Positions 24,001-34,800 of a DNA stretch of 64,000 nucleotides are shown piece after piece. The notes beneath the pieces were generated by a model. It had not been told where the DNA came from. It did not search any database and saw only the letters and a program-made list of their open reading frames with translations. The DNA is from Branchiostoma floridae (taxonomy: Eukaryota > Chordata > Leptocardii > Amphioxiformes > Branchiostomatidae): positions 8,380,157 through 8,444,156 of the forward strand of contig NC_049983.1 in assembly GCF_000003815.2 (NCBI RefSeq). Reading direction: 5' to 3'. Position 1 is the first letter of the stretch. The number at the start of each line of letters is the position of its first letter. The translations under genes were made by a program, and so were the position numbers.

Positions 24001-26929
24001 TGACTGGAAGCCCTTCCCTCATTGTCCTCGGCTATCTTCTGTAGTCCCCAACAGACACACTCAAGAGGAATTTCAATAACTTTCTCGATTTCCAAGGACC
24101 GTTGTATTGAATTCACCAGTTCCCTAGATGCCGTAGCCTTTGGAACTTCAGGCATACAAAGGACTACTTTGAGTGGATCGATGGCACTGTCCATCTTCAT
24201 AAGTAACCGATTCAAGAAACCAAGACCGTCATCATCTGAATACCACAACACAACAGCTGTCAGGAGGGTAGTGTCATGGCAAAACTCTGAGAGAAGGCTG
24301 CAGTGAGCTTCCACTTCTTTGCCATACTTCTTCACCCATGCTCGTTCAGACCCGTCTACAAGACTTTCCCTTTTATGGACATGTCCCCTTGGGAAGAACC
24401 AGTCAGTCGACCTATTGGATAGGCTGTCCAGAGAATCTATGGGAGTGGAAATGGTCAGGCCACGTGTTGACTTAAGCTTCTCCTCACAGACTGACAAGAC
24501 TCCATCGACACGACTTTTCTGATCAAAGTCAAACACCTTAAGCCAAGGTACACCTGCAAGTGCCTCCAGCTCTCCAAGATGCCGTGTGTCTTGAGCACAG
24601 CGGCTAAGAATGAGGCAATAAGAACGTCGACTGTCAAACTGGTCAACTGCCTCAAAGAAGGATTCCCATTTTTCCTCGCCTCTTCCTAGCAAGGGGAATT
24701 TGAGCTGAGCCTTTGCAATTCTAGGTGACGTGCTGTCCCGAAACCAAGTAAAGACTTTAGCATGATTCTGTGATGGTGCGGCGGCGTTGCAAGGACCGTC
24801 GCGATACCAAAGCTCGTCTTGGTGCCACATACCGTGTTCCAGAGAATCCTCTGCTATGCAAGGCTCAGTGTACCTCGAACCAAAGCAAGGTGGGATGACA
24901 ACAATGCCTAATAACACGTCCCGATGCTTGAATTCTTCATACCTGAAAGGAGGCTTATAGGAGAAGCACTTGGCAGTGTCAAAAAGATTCTGGTAGTAAG
25001 CATCAAGGCCTGTGTCCTGTAGTCCAATCACATCATGAGGGGGCGGGCACTTGCACTGAACTCCCATCACTATAAATGCTCTTTCTTTTCTTTTTGGAGT
25101 GTTCCACATGGACACAACATCGAGCATGAAAGCTGCTTGCCCTTCGTGTCCTTGATAGACAACTTCGCTTTCTCTGAACAGAATATTTGGTCCTGCAGGT
25201 TTGTGCAAAAGTTTGTCCAAAAGATCAGCAGATATGTTTGTGTTAAAGTAGGGTGTCGAAGGAAGCCTGCTGTCTGCTGAAGAGGAAAAGCTGAAACAGG
25301 GTGAAGGAGAGGTAAAGATTGAGGGGGACCCTGACAGATCTAGAGACAAGCGCTCAGACCCACCACTGCTATGTCTTACATGTCTACTTTTTGGCCTCAC
25401 ATAGTTCCAATTGCAACTACCCTGATCAATTGGCTCTTGGCCAAAAATGACTGGGCGCTGAGTAGTGATGCCAGGGCTTGTGACACGAGAGGATGACCTA
25501 CTCCCCAGAGAATGACTGTAACAACTTTGAAAGTCTACCTCCAAATCAGAGTCATCATTGAACTCAGGAAGGTTTGCTTGCATTCTTGTTTGTAAATCAA
25601 AGGAATTTACAAGGGAGTCTACTTGGTCCTCACCAATCGGTGTGCCCTGTTCGAATTTCTGTTGAACCATGAGACCAGCTTCTGTCTGCACCAAATCAAA
25701 ATGGGGGGACTTTTGCAAGAAAGCTTTCAAGGGACCAACACCAAGGTCTTTAAACCTCCCATGCCTAGACTGAAATCTCTCTGCAAGGTCTTCATACTTC
25801 AGACAATATTGATTTGGATAGTTTCCAGGATTGATAATGGAATTTACAAAGTCTACTGCCCGTTCGGTTTCATCAGTCTGCCCTCCTGAGAAAAGTAAAA
25901 GACAATTTAATGGTTAGATTTTGTATATATTGCCTGTATAATCGATGGCGTTTGTCAGTCTTAGTAAATATCATCTATTTGCAAATGCATACCCATAGGC
26001 TAATTGCAACAAGATGTACAATGTACGTGAAGTATGGAGTCATGATAATACATTTAATTACAGTTGCTCACTGTGATATTGACTATTGTGATAACTGTGT
26101 AGAGAAAGTAAAATACTAGTTTGCAAGTTTTTATGAAAGTTCTTATTTTAGCTTTATCTAATAAAGACAAAGAATGATATGTACCTTTGGATGAAGTTTG
26201 TCTTGCTTGAATGTTGTGCAGGGTACCACCATGTCCAATTTGAGAGCCTTGGATGTTTCCAAAATTGTAAACAGTGATATGGGCTGCGCCTCCATTATCG
26301 CTACCTGGAAAACAGCATTGTGAAAAAATGTCATCATTAGAAAAACATGTAGCAGACTCTTGAACTAAGATACCAGGGATTATAATTATATATCTTTGCC
26401 AGGCTTAAAAAGTTAACTATTTTAATAATTAATTACGAATATAGAATTATCAAAATAATTACAATAATCTTTATTGCATAACCATGCCCAGATGGTCACA
26501 CATGGTCTAATGCATATGGATGTAAAACACAAAAATCCTATTTACCAATATTGCCTAAATGACTAAATACATGTATCATAATTATAATTATTAATCCAGT
26601 ATTTGCCTATAATAGTCTCTATTTGAGCCCATACACTTACCTGGCATACTGGTATTTCCACAAGGAGTACAGTTCTTGCAGCCCATGCCCTGTGATGTAG
26701 GAGTGGGGCTGGGTGGTCTGTCAGGAGTGATGGTGCCATGGGATGAGCTGCTACTTGTGGACTTACTGGATCTTGTTCTTGTTCTTGTACCTGAAAGACT
26801 GGCTTTGGTGTCCTCTGCTCCATTTGCATTGCCAGATTTGCAGTTGGTGGTACCATCGTCAGCAGTGTTTCCAACTGCGGCTGCCATGCCACCTTTGGCA
26901 GTTTCCTCAACACTCCCTTCTTGTTCCAT
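21081..26929 (-). CDS. SAMD9/SAMD9L-like protein with RHIM-like N-terminus
   Basis: Coding exons 26641-26929 (in exon 26641-26934), 26185-26304 and 21081-25885 (TAG) total 5,214 nt, 1,737 aa. A 5' UTR exon ends at 28065. SAMD9 proteins are cytosolic interferon-induced translation-blocking antiviral factors; function here is inferred. Layout: Ser/Thr-rich 1-96; RHIM-like VYNFGNIQGSQIG 108-120; winged-helix/LOTUS-like 144-217; Ser-rich linker; AlbA_2-like domain about 375-521 (ESEVVYQGHEGQAAF, then FKHRDVLLGIVVIP); SIR2-like region about 615-790; P-loop PGGGGT at 863-868 without the Walker Lys, as in the STAND/SAMD9 group; Walker B VVLLIDSQ near 915-922; helical/TPR-like repeats; C-terminal OB-fold (REQLHGTIELDTG, then VQFYIGFGIDRGCEAFN); C4 knuckle at Cys 1704/1707/1724/1727. 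No SAM domain was recognised. The very large last exon is typical of the family. A start upstream of 26929 would need a non-AUG codon. Confidence 0.88.
26185..26304 (-). other. RHIM-like motif exon of the SAMD9-like gene
   Basis: A symmetrical phase-1 exon of 120 nt encoding residues 97-136. Its core, ITVYNFGNIQGSQIGHGGTL, has the hydrophobic-Asn/Gly-IQG-xQIG pattern seen in RHIM and related amyloid signalling motifs (RHIM core tetrad (V/I)Q(V/I/L/C)G). Symmetrical phase means it could be skipped or shuffled without a frameshift. Motif identity is by eye. Confidence 0.6.
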
Positions 26930-27377
26930 CAGATCTGCATTAAAATAATTCAAATCGAAAATGATCATCATAATTTTTTTGTGTCCTGCCTTGCCTTCAT
27001 TTTGGGCAAACAATATGCATTGGTATTATTGTAAATGCCATTCATTTGCTGTAATCTAATTCTGGGTAAACAATGCACTTAAGGTCTTTCATTTTGCGGT
27101 GATTCAATTTTGAGTTAACAATTGCTCTTTTTAGGTACTGTAAATGTCTTTATGTTTGCAATGATTTAATTCCATAATGAAATTTTTAAAAATCAATTGC
27201 AGACAAAAGACAAACATGATGGAAAGGTAATTCTAATATGTAAAAAGTTTGTTGTGGGCCAGATTATCTACTAGTAGAATGTTGAATTATCACGCAGTTT
27301 AAAAAAAAAATTGACCTTTGTATTTAACATTGATTATCTGCCTTGTGGGTACAGGTCATTAATCATATGAACATAAT

Positions 27378-27933
27378 CAGGGGTGCCTTAGTATTTGCAT
27401 GAACCCTATGAAATTCGTACTAATATTATGTGGTACGCACGAATCACTGTGCAAAAACACATGAATCTTATGAAAATCACACGAATCACTATGTGATACA
27501 CATGATTTGCACGAACCTTATGCGAAATTGCCCATCTACTCCTGGGGTCATGTGACGGTGCTGGATTTTGAAGATGGCGGCTTTGATTGTTGGCGACGGA
27601 AAATACAATGTAAGACGCCGAAATGAAGCAAAACAGTAGCTCACACTGTCACAGGCTATCAAATATGTCTTCAAGGTGGTATAAGTTCATTCCATTCCTT
27701 GAAATATAAATATCATGGGTAGAAACACTCAAAATCATGCCTTCTCCCCGGCCGCTGTTTTGCATAAGGTTCGTGCAAATCTAAATTATAAGGTTCGTGT
27801 GTATCACATAGTGATTCATGCGATTTTCATATCAAAGATTTGACCGTTTTCCCATAGTGATTCGTGTGTGCATCACATAATATTCGTACAAATTTCATAG
27901 GGTTCATGCAAAATAATGCTTAGGCACGCCTGA
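27378..27933. mobile_element. Foldback MITE with promoter-like core
   Basis: TCAGGGGTGCCTTAGTATTT and its inverted partner ending at 27933 bound 556 bp. Subterminal ATGAACCCTATGAAATTCGT is also inverted on the right, and several CGAATCACTATGTG words follow. The unpaired centre (about 27530-27690) is GC-richer, with TCATGTGAC and AAGATGGCGG words. It lies in the intron between the SAMD9-like 5' UTR exon and its first coding exon. Confidence 0.8.
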
Positions 27934-28064
27934 TATTTATAATATACAGCATTACAGGAGAGTATACTATAAACAGCAATACACACTAAATACCGGTACT
28001 GTAATTTGTATTCTCATTTCTTGAAATAGACGTGGGATATATGTAGTAGCATAGCTTATCTTAC

Positions 28065-28165
28065 CTGTGATCGGATATCCGTGACAGGAATCTCTCAAGT
28101 TGTCAGCAAGCAATAGCCAACGCCAAACGTTTCCGAGCCGGCCATCTTCCAAACGTTCCCAGACT
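28065..28165 (-). promoter_or_regulatory. 5' UTR exon of the SAMD9-like gene with uORF
   Basis: Exon ending at a good donor (ATCACAG|GTAAGA, 28065/28064), joined to the acceptor before 26934. An AUG in strong context (AAGATGG) at 28145 opens a 16-codon frame ending at TGA 28095-28097, out of frame with the main start. This could restrict translation of the main protein. The 5' boundary is estimated. Confidence 0.5.
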
Positions 28166-28169
28166 TCAT

Positions 28170-28186
28170 GAAAAGTGAAAGTGAAC
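28170..28186. promoter_or_regulatory. ISRE-like IRF binding site
   Basis: GAAAAGTGAAAGTGAAC contains three GAAA/GTGAA half-sites at the spacing bound by interferon regulatory factors. It lies about 25 bp upstream of the uORF start of the SAMD9-like gene. Confidence 0.65.
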
Positions 28187-28368
28187 TTTGTTTGAGTCAG
28201 TCTGTCATGTCACCTATAAACAGCGGGACACACGGTCGCACCTAGTACCTAAGCACACACTTCACAACGAATCGCAGCCTTTTCTTGACGTCGATCACGC
28301 AAAAATTCACAGAATACGTCCCCTTGCCCCTGGCCGACGTTCCCGCCAAGAGACACAGGAAACGGGAC

Positions 28369-28394
28369 GGGGGAATTTCCAAGGGGGAATCCCC
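28369..28394. promoter_or_regulatory. Paired NF-kappa-B sites
   Basis: GGGAATTTCC (28371-28380) matches the kappa-B consensus. Three bases later comes the palindrome GGGGAATCCCC (28384-28394). They lie about 190 bp upstream of the ISRE-like site, between the divergent SAMD9-like and CENPH genes. Confidence 0.65.
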
Positions 28395-28563
28395 TACCGT
28401 CCCCTAGGCTAGGCTCCAAGTAGACTAAAAATTCACAGATAAATGAAGTTAAAATTTAAGTTCAAATTCGTCCTAGCAACAGTTAGTGAACTTGATTAGC
28501 CGTCAGGATAACCTTGCACCAACAACTCTATCGAAAAACTGCCGACTTCCAGTACGAAGTGAC

Positions 28564-28627
28564 TGTAGAACCCGGAATCGAACCGGGGTCGACAGATCAC
28601 AAATCACGAACGCTATCACCGTCGCCA
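28564..28627 (-). tRNA. tRNA-like sequence (pseudo-tRNA or SINE head)
   Basis: On the minus strand a B-box GGTTCGATTCC (28574-28584) sits in a perfect T-arm (CCCGGTTCGATTCCGGG). An A-box-like TGGCGACGGTGATAGC lies upstream. No matching 5' acceptor strand to TCTACA is found and the anticodon arm does not fold convincingly. It is more likely a tRNA-derived relic than a working tRNA. Confidence 0.35.
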
Positions 28628-29958
28628 CAAAAGCACTAGTGCGTTTGGGCAAGGACGATAGGCAGTACTTAAACACCACTGTTACATGACCATAATTTTT
28701 CTGATCTTCTCTCGAGCACTCGTACTCACTTGAAGTTGATGAGCAGTCAATGTGTGCTCAATGGTGGACCTTTTCTTTCGCTACGTCAATCTCAAGCTGT
28801 CAGGAAACTCGATGCTGGCCTTCCCCAGTCCCTTTGGACTAGTTCTTTCCAATTCCGACCAAATTTATGTAGCTTTTTGTTTGTTTGTCAGCCGTCAAAG
28901 TTTTCTCACCTGACTCGCACTTCGCTCCCGGGACCCGGTGCTTTTCCGAAACTGAGAAACTAAAAATAGCTACCGCACCAGTACGAAAATAGTCCTTGTT
29001 GAATAACCACGTCAACATTGAACTAAGGCAAAACGATGATGTATTGAACCATGGGTTTCATCTTTATATGTATTTCAAGTCGATATTATGCTAATAGGAC
29101 ATAATTCTATGATTTATTTTTGCGTTTAACTTATAAAACACGACTTGCACACACAATGGCGTTTGTCTGCTATCCTTTCCCAGATTACACCGCACGGGAC
29201 AACGCGGCGAATTTAAATACAAAATGGCGGCCAAAATGTAAAACGGACGATAGGGTTTGTCTAGCAAAACCAGTGTCATTACGACGTTCTTTAGGCCGAT
29301 AGACAAAGGAATATAGAACTTTGGAGACTTCTGCTGCTTAAGAGGTAAGTAAGAAGTTCATAACTGCCTGTGATAACCAACGATTGAAACAAAGCTGTTG
29401 GGAAGGGGCATCAAAAAAATTTTCTGACGTCACCATAACATAATTTTCATGTGAAACTGTTCTACTCCTTACTAGTTAGGCTATTAGCATTCCTGTTAGG
29501 GTCTTTGCGGACATAACTTGCATGTGGACAAAGTCTTGAGTATTAGTACTTTCCAATAGAAGAAAAATGAAAGCGATTTCATTACTTGCTTCGTTGATTA
29601 TCCTCAAAATTCAAAATCAAATCACCCAGATTTACCGGGGAAGGGGTTTGTTTGGTTGTAAGGGCAGCCAAAGGTGTATGATTTTACTAGTTCTTTGGCT
29701 TCCTGTAGCCTACATTGTCTACTTAACTGTTAACATCGTATAAAAATGTAGCCATATGCAATTAGTATGTAATTGTCAGACTCATTACTCTGTCAGACTC
29801 AAATATAACTATTTATGCCCAGCTAGATAAATACTAGTGTATGTATCTTATTATTCAATATATGTTATTGTTAGCATATGTATTAAATAATTTTGTTATT
29901 CAAAGTTTGTTTGGTTTGTGTTTTTGTGTGTGTGCACCACGGTGCACGTGTGCAAGTA

Positions 29959-30208
29959 CCCTGGGAGCCAGCCAGGATCGGGCAGCTAGGACAGTTTATT
30001 CTTCGGTGGCCCAAGACAGTCAGGCCCGCCCGATCTCCTATTATCGCCCCGGGGAGTTTAAGCCCGATGAGGTCCACCTGCCCTTAGGACAAGGGTAGCG
30101 ATAACTCCTTCAGGCTTAAACTCCTCGGAGCGCTAATGTGAGATCTGCGGGCTGACTGCCTTGGCTCCCCAAACAAAACTCGCTAACCGGTCCTGGCTGG
30201 CTCCCAGG
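29959..30208. mobile_element. MITE with CCTGGGAGCCAGCCAGGA termini
   Basis: Inverted termini CCTGGGAGCCAGCCAGGA and TCCTGGCTGGCTCCCAGG bound 250 bp of GC-rich sequence. The interior has paired GGAGTTTAAGCC/GGCTTAAACTCC words, so nearly the whole unit can fold. It is in CENPH intron 1. Confidence 0.9.
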
Positions 30209-30336
30209 TTAGTGTGCAAGTTGGTGTGTGTGTATCCATACTTCATGATGTTAATTTCCAATGGTACTGTTGATTAAATTAAGATATATCTAAACAGATG
30301 CTAAAACTTTTCCTGCCCAACTTCAGACAGACCAGG

Positions 30337-33300
30337 ATGGAAGTTGAGCCTAGTCAACCCAGCAGCACGGTGTTTGAGCCAGGTCTGTGCAAACCTGTAC
30401 CGACATCTGCCACTAGTACCATCTCTAACAAGTCTGTCTACAGTGAGACTACTCCTACTCCTAGTCAGGACAAACAGGGGGTTGAAGAAGAAGGGGATGT
30501 CACCGAACTGGTGGAGTTAAAAGGGTGAGAATGTTCAAACTGACTCTACATTCATAACCTTTACAATTACACATGGCCTCAAAGATTACCTCATTGTACA
30601 TACTCTTCAGACATAATAAAGTTACATTACATGTATATAGCTTTCATGGCTTTACTGCTACATGTATTAATAAGGAGGTTAAAAATACAGGGCTCCCTTG
30701 GAAATCAGTCTGCTAGACTGAAGGGACCACCCTATAATAAGTATAAGATCTATAAATAAATAAATAAATAAAAGCTTTGCATGTTACAGTTTCATCTCAC
30801 ATGACATAAGTTAAAACATGATGCTTAAACGTGTATCCATCAAAATTTCAGTAGCCTTTGATCAATAGCATATACTTAGTATCCTTGTTGTCTAACTTGG
30901 TTTCAGAACAAAGGAATGGGTGAGAAGGCAACTTGTTGAACATGAAGCAACTCTGCTTGCACGTAAGTTCATTATTTGAATACTATTAGTAATAGTATTA
31001 CATTATATATTATATATGTAACATTATAGACCATAAAAAGGATAGTGAGCGAGCGAGTGAGTGTATTGTTTGAAATGGCTTCAGTTTCAGAGTTACAATG
31101 TAACTGATTATTGATCAGGGCTCGAAATACCACATGCATATGCAAGTTTGTGCATGTAAAATTGGTGTGGTGCAAGTAAGTTTGGACCAAACTTGCACCA
31201 GTGCAAGTTACTTTTATCCACTAATACCTGACTTTAGAAAAAGCTTACACACACCAAGAATATTGTCTGCCATTGAAAGGTAAAAGAAAACAACACTGAA
31301 TAAAAAAATAGCCTAAATTTGTTATTTCTAAACTTGGTTAGACATCCAGGTAAACAAAATTTGAAGACAATTCCATCTCTATAATGCTAATAATTCCTAT
31401 GGTGTTGTCTTACCTTGATTTGCATATGAGTAAATACATTTTGCATACAATTTAGTGACTTTGATATGATCAACAGTACTGGATTTTCCAGTTATATGTG
31501 TTTGTATTGAGTTGTTCTAGCGATGGTTAAGAATAGTGATGGAAGTCACTCGAAGAGTCCAGAAGAAATCTATTGATCTTATCAAGTTGTAGACATTGAA
31601 TTGTCTTAAATTAAGCCTAAATTCACATTTGTTGTACAATTTGAAATCCAAAATAAAATACGATTTGGAAAACAAATATCCAAACATGTGGTCTTTATGT
31701 ATCCCCATATATTTGCAAATTTTCAGAAGAAGAATAAAGGGTTAACAGTTCACTATTTTGGGTTGTGCAAGTAAGTTTCTTTTGGTGCAAGTTACCTTTG
31801 GCTTAACTTGCACTGGTGCAAGTTGACTGAAAAGTGTATTTCGAGCCCTGTTGATGCATACCGGTATTTGTCCACAGGTAGTAGTAGTTGGACAGGTGTT
31901 GGTTAGGTGGGACAGGTTGTTCAGTGTTGTCATGCTGTATGCCTGCGAAGCTGGTATACCAAGGGGCAGTTATACCAGCTTTGCAGCATTGTGGCTGCTT
32001 TGTATATAATATATAATATGGCTAATTTGTATGTTTATTGTTTAGATATTTATTTTTTGTTGATCCTTTTTCTCCTCAATCATACTTGTACAGGACAACA
32101 AGATGGGGCTGACAACAGCACTCAAGAGGAAGTGAATGCAAAGTACATAAACATAATTCTTAATTTAGTGTTATCTTTCTGAATTAGACAATTCAAACTC
32201 ATGTGTAAATGAATGGAAATAGCCTTACTTAGCTTAATATTTGTAACATAGTTGCAATTATCAGTAATTTGTCTATTTAACTATGTTGTGTTCTAGTCTG
32301 TAAGTTATTTTGAATATGTAGTTTGATTGTAATTTTGATTGGTTCTAAAAATTACAAAAAATTGTCTTCCTCCCCTTTCTGCATATCAATTCACAGCTAG
32401 GATATATACATGTAAAAACACTCGCCAACAAGATTTCTCCAGTGTCACTGACAAAGGACACCGGATGGTTGTCTAGATCTGAAATGTCTGACCGTTCTAA
32501 AATCATATCCAGCTGTTTGAGTAACTGCTTTGTAGTGCATCTTATTTGTGCCTGGATGTCTAACCTTCATCGACATTTGTTTGATTCTTTTTCAGCATTC
32601 TACACCTACAGTCCCAGCTACATGAACAGTCAACAAAACTCAGTGTGCAGGAACTGGCGTTGGAAAGGTTAGCACTATGGGTACTCTTGACAAGGCTGTC
32701 ATTTTGTTCATGACTACTTGGATTATGTAGTGTATCTTGCAAGAAGTCATCAATGGTATGCAATCATGAAAATGTTGAAGTTAAATGAAACATTGATAGC
32801 CACATGTACATGAGAACCATATCATACTCAATGCTTGCCCTTTGCTTATACTAGTGTAGGTTATCCATGTGTTACTACAGGTTTATATTTCTGTGGTTCT
32901 GTTTCTACATTACTATGCAGGTTACAGTGTGGAGATGCACTCTCCAAGTTTCTCTTAGAGTCACCTGATATTGGTAGGTACTTGGGAGGAACGGACAAAC
33001 AACGAGAGATGATTACTTATCATTTATCATTTGTCTTGTTTACATTGTAAGGATAAGCAACTCAAGTAAAATTAAGTTTAAAAAACAACAACAACAAAAC
33101 AGAGAAATTAGATGCCCTACTTTGCAGTTGGACATCCAGAGAATGCCATCATTTACAGTCAGATAAAGTGGTTTGGAGTGAATTAAAGAAATGTAAGAAA
33201 AGTGTTCTACAAGACCTACAACCATGGGTATCTACAATGTACTATCAGAATGTATTATCATGGCATAAACTGTATCAGGAATATAGATATAATGTTGGAA

Positions 33301-34800
33301 CTTAAGTAACATAGCTTAATGTATATTATCGATCATATCAGTAAATTCCTCAACATTATACTTGTACATTAACATTATCATAGATTGTAGTTCAATGGAT
33401 TTTTTAGTGAATATGTGCCATGTCATATCTTATGTCTAAACCAGACTCTCAGCAAGTTTGTTTCATTTTGTGCTTCCAGGAAAATTGGTGAAATGGTGAA
33501 GAAGCAGAACGAACTTGTTTTTGAACTTGGCAAATATCACAAGGTCAGTAACTTTGAATCAAAATCTGTGCATAACTTTTGTTGGTGTAGCTTTTTATCA
33601 CATTATTTTTAATAACTTGTATACAATATCAGTCCTACAAATGTCAAAATTTGCTAACAGTAAATTAAGCTAATAGTACTTAAGACAATAATTTTAGACG
33701 GTTGCATATTTAGAAAACTAATGCTGCAATGTTACCCCTGTTTAGGATATACAAGACCTGCAAGAAAACCTGGACAGGGTGAAAAAGGAGAGCTTCGGTA
33801 TGTTTCTAATATATGCTATACATTTAATATGCTGAAACATGTGAGTGTAAACACGTGCCTTGTCAGATGAAACAATGGAAAGCTTTATTTCCAGCATGAA
33901 AAAAATCTTAAACCACTCAAATTTTACTTCCTGGACAGAAATATCAATATCAAAAAGAGAATCCTTGGTACACACAGTTTAAGGGCGTATAGAGAAGCAG
34001 ATGCCAGTTTTCCTATCTGTTCACTTTTTGCATGAAAGTGTATAAGAACCAACAGGTTCAGGTTGATATGTGTGGTAGGGTTGGGTACCAGTATATAATG
34101 CCAGTATGATACAGGGTTTAACTTTTCTTTTTTGTGGATCAATACAAAAAAATTAGGGAACCATTTTTGGACCGATCAAAAAAACAACCTTGCCTGCACC
34201 CACTTCTAATGTGTAGCCTTATTCTAGAAGCCTTACAGTCTTGTCCTGTCCTCAGAACACAAGTCAGGAACAGGGAGCTGATGACCCAGGTACAGCATAG
34301 GAAGGAGGGACAGCAGCAAAGGGCACAGGACGACAGCAGGGACAGGGTCAAAATGGAGGACATCAACCTCAGGCTCAGCTTAATCTTAATCTTAATCTTC
34401 TCCTTGTATCCCTCTATCCACCCCTAGTGGGGTGTTATTGAAGGGGGGAGCATACGGTTCAAGGAAGCAGGCCACAGAATACAAATGTTTAACTGCCATA
34501 CAAGTTACACAAATGGTAATAGTGTGTTTCAAATCATCCAACCCTACTTTATGAGGAATGCACCTGTTCAAGCTACCTGGAAACCTTTGAAAAGAAATAT
34601 TACTACTTATTTCTAAAGCATCTTTGATTTCTTGTTTATGTTTTTCCAGGTTTGAAAGTCATCTGGAGCAAGCCATGTCCAAAATCTCCAGCCTACAGCA
34701 CATCTTCCAGGCCCTGATGATTGGCAGCCAGGTCCACTGGGCAGAGGACCCGGACATGGAACAACTCATGATCAGTCTGGGCACACCCCCGGACATCTAA
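30337..34800 (+). CDS. CENPH: Centromere protein H (CENP-H)
   Basis: CENP-H is a coiled-coil subunit of the constitutive centromere-associated network (CENP-H/I/K/M complex) at inner kinetochores. Coding exons: 30337-30524, 30907-30962, 32094-32142, 32596-32667, 32921-32977, 33480-33543, 33746-33797, 34228-34372, 34650-34800 (TAA). They total 834 nt, 277 aa; human is 247 aa. A noncoding first exon probably ends at 29344 (AGAG|GTAAGT). The C-terminus is diagnostic: LQHIFQALMIGSQVHWAEDP aligns with the conserved IQHVFQ...NWAEDP end of the vertebrate protein. The middle is heptad-rich coiled coil (LQSQLHEQSTKLSVQELALE; DIQDLQENLDRVKKESF). The 60-residue N-terminus is Ser/Thr/Pro-rich and acidic. 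Start choice: the acceptor CTTCAG at 30321-30326 precedes the ATG at 30337. An upstream ATG at 30298 abuts a weaker acceptor. The intron after 34372 appears to use a GC donor (AG|GCTCAG). Confidence 0.9.
30690..30773 (+). repeat. SINE-like tail with (AAAT)n
   Basis: GGCTCCCTTGGAAATCAGTC leads to a CACCCTATAATAA word and a (AAAT)n tail. A similar arrangement (CAAGGCCAGCCC, then CCTGTAATGCC, then AAATAAATAAA) is seen at 54448-54545. The tail suggests retroposition; family unknown. Confidence 0.4.
31116..31850. mobile_element. CAGGGCTCGAAAT element, copy 1
   Basis: Termini CAGGGCTCGAAATA and TATTTCGAGCCCTG, flanked on both sides by TTGAT (31111-31115 and 31851-31855), a probable 5-bp target duplication. 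Subterminal blocks read ACTTGCACCAGTGCAAGT-like at both ends. 735 bp, no transposase. It is in the CENPH intron after exon 30907-30962. Confidence 0.85.

Larger units (their letters stand above)
28187..29290. other. Intergenic space between SAMD9-like gene and CENPH
   Basis: About 1.1 kb between divergent transcription units. It holds the kappa-B pair, an E2F-like TTCCCGCCAA at 28340-28349 and a tRNA-like sequence (28564-28627). An AAAATGGCGGCC word, YY1-like, lies near 29220, just before the CENPH untranslated exon. No gene seen. Confidence 0.5.

Noticed and set aside
28099-28190. In-frame coding extension of the SAMD9-like protein into the 5' exon (LEDGRLGNVWRWLLLADNL)
   Set aside because: No in-frame AUG before an upstream TGA, and the 5' part overlaps the ISRE-like element; treated as untranslated.
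28564-28627. Functional tRNA gene
   Set aside because: A and B boxes are present but no acceptor stem or sound anticodon arm; kept only as a tRNA-like relic.
30298-30336. Upstream ATG in CENPH
   Set aside because: It directly abuts a poor acceptor (ATATCTAAACAG); the pyrimidine-rich CTTCAG at 30321-30326 is the better acceptor, leaving ATG 30337.
33127-33191. Possible extra CENPH exon starting after TTTGCAG
   Set aside because: No phase-compatible donor without a stop; joining 32977 directly to 33480 gives a clean frame.
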